NCBI RefSeq assembly: GCF_900112445.1 | Contig: NZ_FOYY01000004.1 | Coordinates: 248,001-312,000, forward strand | Source of the DNA: Thiomicrospira sp. ALE5 | GTDB lineage: Bacteria; Pseudomonadota; Gammaproteobacteria; Thiomicrospirales; Thiomicrospiraceae | Length of the DNA: 64,000 nucleotides | Reading direction: 5' to 3' | Part shown: positions 37,313 to 50,000 of the stretch, in pieces | How positions within the stretch are numbered: position 1 is the stretch's first letter | Layout of the letters: each line of letters opens with the position of its first letter | Notes under the pieces: generated by a model | What the model was told of the DNA's origin: nothing | Seen by the model: the letters and a program-made list of their open reading frames with translations, nothing else | The model's database searches: none | Program-made: the position numbers and the translations under genes

Positions 37313-38023
37313 TTACGTCTCTTTCTTATTAATCAATTTGCTTACTGCTTGTAAAGAGATAAGGTGTGCATATATAGCAACCAAGTAGCCTTTATTTTTA
37401 AAATCAATAAAAGTTTCATTTGGCAAATTATTCAGTCTCTCTTCATTAATCACAAAAGCACCGCGTATTGTTTTATTGGATTCACTTTCGTTATAGTTTA
37501 TATCTATTGGCTTCAAAAGATTTTTTGCAACAAGATCAGCAACAAAACTATCAGTATTACTTTCAATTATATTAATTTCGCCCAAAAAATTTTGAACACT
37601 AATTAATGTATCTGATGGTTGTCCATCAATGAATAATGCTTGAGCACCCTCATCCTGACTAGTCGCTGATAAACGACCAGAAGATTCATCAAAACATACA
37701 ACTAACTTATTATCGTCACCAGACTTTACTAGTGAAAAAGGATATCGACGAATTAAAGCGGGAATATAACCACCAATCCAATCACCATGGTTATTCACAA
37801 ATATATTTTCACCATGATTTAACCCCATTAACATAACAGGAATAAAGCCTTCATCGTTTGATTGCTCAATAAACAAAATTGGAGCTTGAGGTGAAACCTG
37901 AACAAATTCAGGCAACATCACTTTAATAAGATGGGTGTCAGCAGCAAAGTGAAAAGATTGACTGGGCTGTAAACAAAAGTTTTGGTGAACTTCTGAATTT
38001 AATGCGGTTAAATTCCTGAACAT
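37313..38023 (-). CDS. SapC family protein
   Basis: This 236-residue protein has no signal peptide or membrane segment. It resembles the SapC family (PF07277), named after a Campylobacter S-layer locus. The N-terminal LNSEVHQNFCLQPSQSFHFAADTHLIKVMLPEF, a central IGGYIPALIRRYPFSLV, and a C-terminal GYLVAIYAHLISLQAVSKL are the parts I recognise. Function is unknown. It is wedged between tpsA and tpsB, with three bases to tpsB and 37 to tpsA, so it is part of this export operon. It is strongly AT-rich: 14 of 60 bases are G or C at 37561-37620, unlike the GC-rich tpsA core beside it. Confidence 0.8.
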   Translation of the reverse strand: MFRNLTALNSEVHQNFCLQPSQSFHFAADTHLIKVMLPEFVQVSPQAPILFIEQSNDEGFIPVMLMGLNHGENIFVNNHGDWIGGYIPALIRRYPFSLVKSGDDNKLVVCFDESSGRLSATSQDEGAQALFIDGQPSDTLISVQNFLGEINIIESNTDSFVADLVAKNLLKPIDINYNESESNKTIRGAFVINEERLNNLPNETFIDFKNKGYLVAIYAHLISLQAVSKLINKKET

Positions 38024-38060
38024 TGATAACCTCTTTTAATATTTAATTTCTAATAAATGC

Positions 38061-41000
38061 TTACTCAGGCAAACGTATGCCACCATCAATAACAAGCACT
38101 CTCGTATTTACATCTTGCTGAGATGCAGCTGAACCCTCTGTTAACTCATCAATAGTTTCTTCAGATGCATCAACCAACTCAACTCCACCCGAGGTTAAAG
38201 AGGCTGTCGCACCACCCGAACTGACTACTGAGAGACCTAATGAAATAGTCAATGGATTCTGGTTAAGTGGCGTCATTGTTCCCACGTTATTGTTATTGAT
38301 GGCATCATTGATCGCTCGATTTAATTGCTGATCTTCAATGCTTGGTAATCCTGGATCAGGTAATCCAGGAACTGTTTCTGAACCACCGCCAGTTACTACT
38401 GCTGTGATCGTTAAATCTGCACCTTCATAGGTAATGTTATAATTAGGGTTATTCTCCTCATCAACAGTACCTTGACGAATAGCATATGATCCAGCAGATT
38501 CACCAAGATCACGTATCAAATTGCCAGACAAAGACTCTCCATTAACTAAACCACAGTCATCTGATAAATCGCCACAACCCGTGGTGTAGGTCAGTGTCGG
38601 ATCGTGTTCACCCTGGAGTTTCTCTTGGGCATCAGCTGTGACTGTCACCGGCCGCGGCATGATCATAGCATCGGAGATCGTGACGCCCTCGCTAACCAGC
38701 ATATAGTTACCCGCATCATCATCTTCTAACGCATAACCGTTAACCGTAACCAGCTTGTTAGTGCCGGCGTTCGGGTCGGCGTATCCGGTAACGGAACCGG
38801 AGCCAAGAGTAACCGTGTCACCAATAATAACGCCACCCAAGCTGACAAGTTTTGGCTCAACAAGGAATTGTTCCGTTCCGTCGTACACCTTGGTAATAGA
38901 CTGTCCATCCGCACTCAGCTCAAGCATTAGCATCTTCTGCAAAATGTCAGCTTGGGCAGTGCCCGTCGATGTTATCAATGAATAGTTGCCAGCATCATCG
39001 CCATCGAGCGTAAAGCCATTGAAGGTTACGGTCTTACCAGTGCCTGCATTCCAGTTGTAGAAATTGGCGACAAAATCGATCGTCAGATCGTCACCACCAA
39101 TCCTGTCGTCATCAAAACGACCCGTGGCCGTGGTCGAACGATCATACACTTTGTCATCAGCCTCAAAACCGGACAGCACTAGATCACGGGGCGTAATATC
39201 AGCCGTTAAGGATGACAGATTATAACTACCATCCAGCACATAGTTACTTGCTAAACCACTGCCATCTGCTAGATCACCTGTTAGCGTCACGGTCTTGCCA
39301 ATACCAGCATTGCGGTCACTGAAGTTGGCCTCCAGGTTGAGTGTCTCGGTGCCGATCAAATTATCGAAGTTGGCTTCCACGAACGCAACGGTCGTGCCGT
39401 CATACACCTTATTGTAGGCGATCAGGCCTTGCACCTTGCCACTTGCATCGGTCACCAGCGAGATCTGGCGCGGATTGATGGTGGCGGTAAGCTCTGGCAG
39501 ATCGACCGCGTAGTTCGACGCCAAGCCACCGTTCTCGCCATCCTCCAGCGTCAGGTCGGTAATGCTCACCGGCTTGTCGACACCGGCATTCGGATCGGCG
39601 AATTGGCCGGTATGACCATCGAAAGTCAGTGTTTCATTGCCGACCAGTCCGACCAGACTACCTCCATTCAGCGTAGCGTCAGTCGTGCCGTCGTACTCCC
39701 GGTTCTCAGCCGTCATGCCGCTAATGGTCAATATCCTTGGCGTAATGCTGGCCGTAGTGGTGCCCGTATCAGAACTTAGCACATAATTACCCGCAAACTG
39801 GCCAGACAAGCTTACATCTGTGATATCCACGGTCAGGTTGTCACCCACATTGGCCTGATTGAACGCTGCAGTGCGCAACACATCGACGGTTTCCCCTTCC
39901 GCCAAACCTTGCACCGTAACGTCGACCTGTGCGGCCGTAGTACCGTCGTATTGGCGATCAACGCCGGTGTAGATTAGTTGTAGGGCTGCGGCGAGGATAT
40001 CCGCCGTAGTGGTCGCAATGTAGCCCTCCGGCAAGGTGTAATTGGACGCATCGAACCCACCGAAGGTGAAGCCGTCGATGGTTACCGTCTTATCGGTGCC
40101 GACATTGGTATCTTCAAACTGCCCGTTCGCTCCGGTCAGGGTCAGGTTGTCGCCATCCAGCATGCCTTCGATACTCGCATCACCGAGATTCAAGCTGGCG
40201 TTCGTGGTGCCATCGTAGCTTTTGTTGTTTGCAGTGATGCCCGTAATGCCGGTCAGCTCCTTGGGCGTGATGGTGACCTGATTGTTCGGGCCGCCGGTCA
40301 GGCGGTAGTTGCTGGCAAGGCCGCTGTCACCATCCTGTAGTTCCAGATCACCCAAGGACACCAGCGTGCGGTCACCCGCATTCTTGCTATCCAGCACGCC
40401 CGCGCCGCTCAGCCCCAGCGCTTCACCTTCCACCAGGTTACTGATGGTGAAGATCTCTGCCGCTGCACCGGTGGTCTGGTCGTACACGCGTTCGCCGATC
40501 AGTGCCACTACACGGGCATTGATGTCCGCCGTGGTCTCACTCGTCAGATCCTCGGTCAGTAGGTAGTTGCCGGCATCCTCACCACCGATCACGATGCCGG
40601 TGATATTCACAGTGATGTTGGTTCCCACGTTGGCGTCCTCGAACTCGCCCTGAGCGTCGCTCACCGTGAGGTTGTCGCCCTCGACTTTCCCGGTGAACGT
40701 GGCACCGCCGAAGTTCAGGGTCGCCAGCGTACTGCCGTCATACTGGCGGTTATCAGCCGTGATGCCGTCCACTGCGGTGATGGTCAGCGGCGTAATGTTA
40801 GCCGTCAGCCCCTGAGGCTGTATCAGCACATAGTTGTCAGCGTCTGCACCGCCCAGTGTAAAGCCGGTGACCGTGACGGGCTTGTCGTCGCCCACGTTTC
40901 GGTCGGCGAATTGGCCGACGCCTGTGCCCTCCACCGTCAATGCGTCACTGCCAAGCGCGGTCACACCCGCCGTGCCGGTCAGACCGGCCTCGGTGGTGCC

Positions 41001-44000
41001 ATCGTAGGCTCGGCTCTCGGCTTCGATGCCGCTGACTTCCACTGCAAACGGAGTAAAGCTGGCCTCGTGGGTGCCATCGCTCAGGGTGTAGTTGCTGGCC
41101 AGACCGTTGGCACCGTCACCCAGGGCCAGATCGCCCCGCGCCACCGTTTGCGTGCCCGCACTGACGTCCTTGCTGTCAACCGTACCGCTACCGCTCAGGG
41201 TCAGCGCCTCGCCGTCGACCAGGTTATCCAGGCTGAAGATATCGGCCGCCACATCAGTAGTGGCATCGTAGGTACGGCTACCGATCAGGTTGATCACCCG
41301 CTGCAGGATCTCGGCCTGTGTGGTAGCCGAGGTGTCGAGCAGGGTGTAGTTGCCGGCATCGTCGCCACCCAGCGTAATCTCGCTAATGGCAATGTCGCGT
41401 ATCCCGGCATTGGGATTGTCAAACACACCATTCGCGGATGCCACGGACACATCATCTTCACCGAGACGCCCATCAAAACTGACGCTTCCGAAATCGAGTG
41501 TCACATTGCCGGTGGTACCGTCGTACTGACGGTCCTCGGCCGTGATCCCGCCAACCGAAGTGATGCTGGCTGGAGTAACAGTGACATGGTGGTTCGCAAC
41601 CCCGGCGTCAAGCTGGTAGTTGCCCGCCAGTCCCTCAGTAGCGTCGCCAAGGGCGAGAGTGCCCAGATCATCCAGCACTCTGGCGACCACATTACCCTCA
41701 CCGTCTCGTGCCACATGGCGGTCGGCCAGGCTGCCGGCACCACTGAGGCCGAGCGATTCCCCAGCGATCAGGTTGTCGATACCGACCAGTGCACTGGCAT
41801 CGACGGTGGTTCCCGCGTCATAAATCCGTTCGAAGTTCAGCGTGACGGTACGTGGGGTAATCGTGGCACTGGTGCTCGCGGTATCGTCGAGCAACACGTA
41901 GTTACCGGCATCAGCGCCACCCAGCTGGATTGCGGTAATGCTGACACCTTGCGCGATTACATCATTATTGCCGTCGCGTGCGACATCGGCGCTGTCAAAC
42001 ACACCCTCCGCTGCGGCGACAGTGAGCGCATCCCCATCGACCAGGCCGGTATTCGCCTCATCACCACTGACCGCACTGAAGTCCGCGGCATCGAACAACA
42101 GCGTGGCCGCAGTGGTCGCGTCGTACTCCCGATCCGCTGCAGCGATCCCGGTCACTGTCGCCAGCGCACGCGGAGTGATCATCGCTGTCAGATCACCCGG
42201 GGCTACCAGGTTGTAGTTGCCGGCATGGTCGCCGTCCAGAGTGAAACCATCCAGCGTAACGGCCTGGGAAATGACATTGCCGTCTTCATCACGGGCCACA
42301 TGGCGATCGGCAAAACGGGCCGTACCATCCACCAGACTAACATTATCCCCGTCAAACTCAGCCACACTGCCTGTCCCCGACAGCGTCGCATCGGTGGTGC
42401 CGTCATAAACCCGGTTCTCAGCCGTCAGACCGGTGACTTCGAGCGTATACGGCGTGATGGTGACCTGATGACTGCCACCACTTAGGGTGTAGTTGCCCGC
42501 CAGGCCATTGACCACATCGGCCAACATCAGGCCGTCCACGTCAACCAAGTCCTTGGCGATGATGTTGCCTTCAGCATCACGCGCCACATGACGATCGGCC
42601 ATCTGCGCCGAGCCCTCAAGGTCCAACGCTTCCCCATCGACCAGATTGCCAAGATCAAGCACGCCGGCATCGACTTCCAGGGTCGCGTCGTAGACACGGG
42701 TGCCGGTTATATCCAGCTCGCGCGGAGTGATCGTCGCCGTCGTGGTCGCAGTGTTAGCGCCTTCCGCCAGCACATAGTTGCCGGCATCATCGCCCGACAA
42801 CGCAATGCCGGTAATGCCCACTTCCTGAGCAGCTACTTCGCCGACGCCATCACGCTGCACATTGGCATCCGCGAACACACCGCTCAGCTCGGCGGCACCC
42901 ACATCAAGGCTATCGACCTCAAACCGTCCGACAAACTCGGCCCCGCTCGCATCCAGCGTCGCTGCAGTCGTACCGTCATACTGGCGATCATCAGCCGCAA
43001 TGCCGGTCACGGCGGTGATGGTGGCCGGAGTCACCGTCAGGCTGTGCTCAGAGGCGTCAATTGCCAGCATATAGTTGCTGGCGAGACCATTTTCACCATC
43101 AACCAACGATAAACCACCGTTTTCTGAGTCACCAAGGCCGGTCAGCGCTTTGGCCACGATTTCACCGTTCTCCCGTGCCACATGGCGATCGGCCAACGTG
43201 CCGACGCCATTCAGCGTCAGGCCCTCGCCTTCGACCAGATTGGCAAACACAAGCTCTTCAAAATAGGCATTATCTGTGCCATCGTAAACGCGACTGCCGC
43301 TCAGGGTCAGCACGCGCTGGGTGATGTTTCCGCTAATCGAGTCGGTATCCGGGCTGAAGCTGTAGTTACCCGCATCTTCGCCCGATATCTCGAATCCGTT
43401 CACCGTGACACCGTGAGTGCCGACGTTCTTGTCTGTAAACTCGGCACTGTAGGTAAAGCTGACGTCATCCCCTTCGATCAGGTTGTCGGTGAAGCTCAAC
43501 TGGGCATCGTGGGTCCCGTCGTACTGACGGCTGGCGACCCCCAGATCACCCAGTTCGATATCCAGCGGGCTGATGGTAGCGGTGAGGCCTTCCGGCAGGG
43601 TCAAGTTGTAGTTGCCGACCAGACCACCGGAGGTCGCATCGTCGCTCAACGCGACTTCGCTGATAGTGACGTCCTGGGCGATCACGTTGCCCTCGGCATC
43701 CCGCGCCACATTGCGGCTGGCAAAGTCACCTTCGATGGCATCGATCTGCAGGGCCTCGTCGCCCACCAGTCCGGCCAGGCTTTCGTCACTGAAGATGGCG
43801 GTGGTGGTGCCGTCGTAGGTCTTGTCATCCGCGGTAACCGACAGCGTGAGTTCTGCCGGGTTGATGGTCAGGGTGCTACCGTTAACCTCAATCGCATAGC
43901 CAAGATCTGAGCCCACCTCATCTAGCAGCTGATAGGCGATCACGTTGCCGTCAGCGTCGCGGCGAACGTTCTTGACGTCATCCTTGGCATCCAGCCCAGT

Positions 44001-47000
44001 CAGGTGTTCAACGTCGTCCCCCAGGACCAGACCATCGAAGCTGCTTGCATACTCGGCCGAATCGAAGCCCTTACCGTCATAGGTTTTGACGATATCGTCG
44101 CCACCGCCCGTAATCACCGGTTGCTCGCGGTATACCACAGCATAGCCGCTGCTAGGCAGAACCGCCGTGAAATTGGTATCGGTTTCGGTGCTGTTGTAAC
44201 GGAAGCGGCCACTACCCCACACCACCAGGCCATCAGCCGCACCTTCACCGGTCTCGACCAGGCCTGTGCTACCCGCAATCGAGCCGGTGTAGAAGATCAT
44301 TCTCGCCTCATTCGCGAGGGTGATCTCCGTGCCTTCAGCAATCACGATGTTGCCACCGGCAGTATCTCCCGCCTCGGCATTGCGACCCGCGGAGAAGACC
44401 AGATCCTTGTCCTCGGCATCGACCGCGTCAATCGTGCCGCTCAGAGTCAGATTACCGTCAAGGGTAGCAATATCGCCATCGCCGGCGATGTTCAGACCCG
44501 CCAGGGTGAGCGGACCGTTATTGACAAACGTGAAGTCCCCCAGCGCATGAGTCGGACTGGTGGCATCCAGGATGCCGACGTTATGACCAGTACCCGTGGA
44601 GCCCCGACCCAGATCGTAATCCACATCCGCCGCCTGCGAATCCAGCACCAGCGTCTGGGCGGTGATCAAACCTTCGCCGTCATCGTCAGATACGCTGTTG
44701 TGCGCAGCGATGGTCACGCTATGGGTACCGGCGTTGAGGTGGCCTTGCAGGTTCACATCGCCAAACCCGTCCAGGGTCAAATCTCCGCTGGCGATTACGG
44801 AGCGCAGATCCAGCTTGCCCTGCCCGTTCGAGGTCAGCGTTCGGTCACCCACTGTCACCAGAGTGGTACCCGAACCGAAGCTCATATCAGTTTCGACGGT
44901 GGCATCGTCGGAGAGGCGCAATTGCCCACCCGCGCCATCAAAGCTCAGGCTCTTCACATCCAGGGCATCGGTCACGCTGATCCGGCCGCTGCTCTGGAAC
45001 TGCAGGTCGGTCTCTGGATTCGGGTCGATCGTGCCCGCCAGCAGCAATTCGCCACTGCTCTGGCTGATCAGCACCTCGCCATCACCCAGGGCGATGTTGC
45101 CACTGAGCGTGTTGTTCCCCTCTAGGTTGTTCAACGCACCCTGCCCATCGGCACCGGTACCATTCAGCTTCAGGTCTCGGGACAGATTGATTCCGCCCTG
45201 CAGGCCGAGAGATGCACCCTCCTGAACCTCTACCTCATCCTCACTATCGCCCAGCGCATTGGCGTGGCCTGCCACCAGCATTCCACCATTCAGATTGAGC
45301 GGGCCAGTAAAGGTGTTGTTGCCGCTCAGCACCACGGTGCCAGGACCCGCTTGGGTGAACTCGCCAGAGCCGCTGATCGAACCCGGCACACTCGTGCTGC
45401 CCCCCTCGCCCAAGTTGAACACCAGTGCGCCGTCATTGACGATCGGGCCACTGCCCAGGCTACCGGTGGTATTGGTGCCATCGCCCACCTGCAGGGTGCC
45501 GGACTGGATGGTGGTGCCGCCGTCGTAGTCGTTGTCAGCCGTGAGGATCAGCGTGCTGTTGTTATCGCCGCTGATCGTCAGGGTGCCACCCTCACTCGAC
45601 AGCGGGCTCGCCCAGGTGATCTCCTGACCATTCAGGTCCAGGTTGTACTGCTGATTCGGGCCAGTGCTGAAGCGGTCGGAATAATCCTCACTGTTGTGCT
45701 CGGTGTGCTTGAGCCAGCCGCCGTTCATATCCAGCGTGCCTTTGGAACCCAGAGCACCCTCAGAACCCAGGGTCAGCACACCGTCGTTCAACTGCGTACC
45801 GCCGGTGAATGTGTTGGTACCACTCAGCGTCAAATCGCCGTAGTTGATGATGCCGCCGGTACCGTAGATATCACCAGCGAAGTTGCCACCCTCCTCCAAG
45901 GACAACCACATGGGATCTCCCATCAAGCCAAGCTGAGTGTCCGACTCACCATTCAAGGTTCCCAGAACACTGTCACCCCCTAATTCGAGATGGGCATTGT
46001 TGGTCATCGTTACCGTACCACCGCTACCCAATATGCGGTCAAGGAATACCGTGTCACGTGGAGTGCCATCATCATCGCCGTTAAAGGTAATCGTGACGCC
46101 CTCAGGTATCACAACTTCTCCGACATTTGCGCCGGTCGGTACAGTGCCCGTGGTCGTACCGCCTGTTGGGCCCCAATTTTCCGGGTCGAACCAGTCGCCT
46201 GAATCGCCACCCTCCCAAGTCGCGCTTTGCAACTGTTCAATACTGAGCGTGCCATCATCGTACGCCACCAAATAGCCAAGGCCGTTGGTCAACCCTTCCA
46301 GTTCAATGGCGTAATCGCCAACATCCACGGCACCAAACGCTTCACCACCCTCTTTGACCGCCACCTCCTCATTAAAGTCACTGGGCATATCCCCGTTGCG
46401 CAGATCCGACCAATCAATGCTGTAGGCACCACTGTCGCTGGCATCGAAAGGATTATTGTCGTAGGTCTTGGTCACATCTTGGCCCGTGACGGTGACTACG
46501 GGTGCTTCGCGATAGATGGCATAAAGACCCGTGCCCGCTCCTTCGCCTTCACTTAGCGTCAGGTCAAAGTTATGTTCATCGATGGTACTGTTATAGCGGA
46601 AACGCCTGCTCGCCCAGGGGATCAGACCGTCGCCGGCATTGTCGGCGGTCTCAGCCACACCGATGCTGTCGTTGATACTGCCGGTGTAAATCGTCACACG
46701 ACCATTCGGATCAAGGTTAAAGCTACCATTTCCCGAAATGATGACGTTACCACCGGTCGCATCGCCTGCCAAATAGCCACCACCGGCAATCAAGGTAACA
46801 TCGTCACCATCAGCACTCGGATTGCCCAAAATCTGGATAGGATTCGCAACCGTGAGATCCCCCTCCAGCGTTTCGATGCGAATGGTCCCACCAGAAGCCC
46901 GCACCCCTATGCCTTGCGTACCAGGAGCAACCCCTACACTTAGCGCTTCAGCATTTACCAGATCCAAACTTCTCATCGTGCCCGCCAGTACACCGATGCG

Positions 47001-50000
47001 GTTTTCCGAGTTGGTCAGCTCCACATCTCCCAGTAGACGAAGCACCAGCTCATCCGCCAACACGGCATCGGAGATATTCAAATCCCAACCGAAGTTAGGA
47101 TTCGTCCCTCTTTCCTCAATAGATAGACGATGTCCGGTCACATCTAGTTCACCATCTAGTACAAACTCAGTCGCGACTAGGTCAAGATCACCGTGAGCCT
47201 TAACCGATCCTAGCGTGATACGCGCATTCCCAAGTAAGCCAGTAATAAACAACGACAGGTCATTTAGTGTCACAAGATGACCCACTAGATTAATCTGTCC
47301 TTGATTGCCACTATTGTCTGTGAAAATGTCCGCCAGCAATTCAAGGGTGCTTTCTGGCGAACTGGACAGATTGAGAAGAGTCAGTGGATCAGGGCCCAAA
47401 CGAACCGTACCTGAACCAGTGATGGCGAGCCCTCGCCTGTCTCCATCTGGACGAGTATCCATTTCACCCGTCAATACCAGCCGCCCGTCGGCAGAGCCGA
47501 TACTCGCATCCGTTTCCAGTGAGACAACACCTCCCACGCTGTTTTCACCATCGACGTTCCACAGCGCAGCCGTGCCCGTCACGCCGCCGCCATTCAGGTT
47601 GATCGAATTGGCAATATCAATACCGCCGGAGAGCCCCAGGGTCGCGCCGGATGCTACGTCCACCGCCCCTGTGCCGAGCGCATTGCTATGCGCAGCCACC
47701 AGGCTACCGCCATCTACCGTCGTTCCACCGCTGTAGCTGTTGCTACCTGACAAGCGCAGGCTTGCCTCCGGAGCCCCCTCCATCTCAAAAGCGCCGCTGC
47801 CGGTGATGCTGGACGCGAGTTCCCCGCCGGTTTCATAGCGGAGGGTGGTGCCCGATTTAAGCTCGATGCTCTCCGTCGCCAGTGCGCCGGCACCGCTTAC
47901 AATCAGGCGGCCTGACTCGACTACAGTAGCACCACCAAAGGTGTTGGCTCCTGTCAGGTACAGGTCGCCACCACCCAACGTGGTCAGCGTACCGCCCGTA
48001 CTGGTCAGGGCCGTAGCCCAGGTGACGTTTTCACCATTGGTGTCGATGCGGTACTGCTGATTGGCTGCGGTGCTGAAACGGTCAGAGTAATCCATTGTAT
48101 TGTTCTCAGTATGCTGCAGCGTGCCACCGGCAAAATCGATCGTACCAGTGGTGCTCAGTGCGCCGGTCGAACCCAGCGTGAGCACACCATCGACCAACTG
48201 CACTCCGCCAGTGAAGGTGTTGTTGCCAGCGAAATGCTGATCGGCCTCGATGCGAATGCCGCCCGATCCCGCGATCACCCCGGAGAAAATGCCCGGGTTG
48301 TTTGTATCCAGTGTCAGCCAACCATCCTTTTGCTCCAAGGTACCATCAATGCCGCCAAGCCAGCCGAGGACACTGCTATTCGCGATCTGGAGGTGGCCGT
48401 TATTGCTGATATCCAAGCCAACACCGCTGGCCTGCAGGGTGTCGATTTGAACAATACCATCCTCGGCATTTCCCGATGTCTGGTTTGGGTCAAAGCTTAC
48501 TTCTGCACCTGTTGGAATCACTGCATTCGCTACGTTTGCCAGATCGGGCACCACACCAGTCTGGCTCAAGTCGCCGGTGACCGCCCAGTTCTCGGGATCG
48601 AACCACTGATTGCTACTACCACCGACCCAGGTCGCGCTGGGCAGACGGAGGATATCGACCCGGTACTCGCCACCCTCGAAGGTATAGTTACTCGCCAGAC
48701 CACCATTCTCGCCATCTGCCAGGCTCAGGCCAGTCGCCGTGAGAACCTTGGCTTCTCCAACATTCTTATCCGCAACTGTTCCAGAGCCGGTGAAGTTCAG
48801 CGCCTGGTCTCCGACTAGCCGAGTCAGCTTCAGCACCTCATGACTCACCTCTGTGGTGCCATCGTATAGGCGCGAGCCGCTCAGGCCGAGCACGCGCGGG
48901 TCGATATTCAATTTTCCGGTCAGGGTCCCCCCAGCAGGCATGGTGTAGCCGAGATCAGACTCCAGATCGTTCACCGTGATGACATAGTCGCCCGCGTTGA
49001 TCGCCTCGCCACCCGTCAGTACACCCTCAACACCGTTGGTCAACTGAAAGGTTGGCGTGCCGGAAAACTCATCACCATGCTCCAGCAGCTCCGCCAGACT
49101 ATCCAGAAGCGACTGCCCCCCATCGTAGGCCTCGCCGTCGTACTCTTTGCTTGGCTCTGGCGGCGTGTTGATGAGAATTTCCTCGCGGTACACCGCGTAG
49201 AGACCTGTCTCCAGTGCAGCCGTCGTGGTGTCGAAATTACTGGTTGTCTCATCGCTGTTGTAGCGGAAGCGCCGCTCACCCCAGCGCAACAGACCGTCAT
49301 TGGCATCCTGTGCTGAGTCGGCAACACGCGTACTGCCATCAATGGAACCGGTGTACAGCACACCGCGGCCGCCCGAACCGACGCTGATGTTCACGCTGCT
49401 TCCAAGCTTGATATCACCGCCGGCGCTGGTACCGGCAGCCGCTTGTCTGCCTGCGATCAACACCAAGGCACTGTTTTCTGCCGGATTGCCCTCACCAGCA
49501 AGGGTACTGCTGGTGCTCAAGTTGGCATTCACATTCAGGTCACCCAGCCCGGTTGCACCAGAGGCGAGACGCACCGGACCGGTTGCGCTGATCGCGCTGT
49601 TGACCGTCAAACTGCCCGCGGAATCCACCCACAAATTGCCCGCAGAAGACGCACCCAGCACGGTATTACCGGAAGCCCACCAGGTGACATCGCTGTTATT
49701 CTGCACACGCACTTCACCCATGCCAATGCGTGATGTGTCGCTGCCTAACAGGAATTGACCACCGCCCGCCAGGTTAAAACCTGCACCTTGAATAGTCGTT
49801 CCAGTCACCGCCAGGGTGCGGCTGGGCTCTGCTCCGAGCGTGGCACGCGCACCGCTGGATAAGCGCAGGTTACCCAAGGTCAGAACACCACTGCCCGCAT
49901 TGGTCAAGGTGCTGTTATTGTTGGCAATGATCTGATTGGCAATCGATCGATTGTCTGAAACATTGAAGCGAAGTGTGGCGCTATTGGTCACGGCGCCTGA

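Noticed and set aside
40911-42485. A 524-codon open frame on the plus strand inside the exoprotein gene, and similar long ones at 44004-45125 and 45264-45983
   Set aside because: They lie antisense to the repeat array, recur with its period and have repetitive Arg/Ala/His-rich translations with no recognisable domain. They are stop-poor shadows of a GC-rich repeat.
38860-44110. CRISPR-like regular repeat array
   Set aside because: The period is about 274 bases, the units are diverged and all in one open frame, so these are protein-domain repeats.
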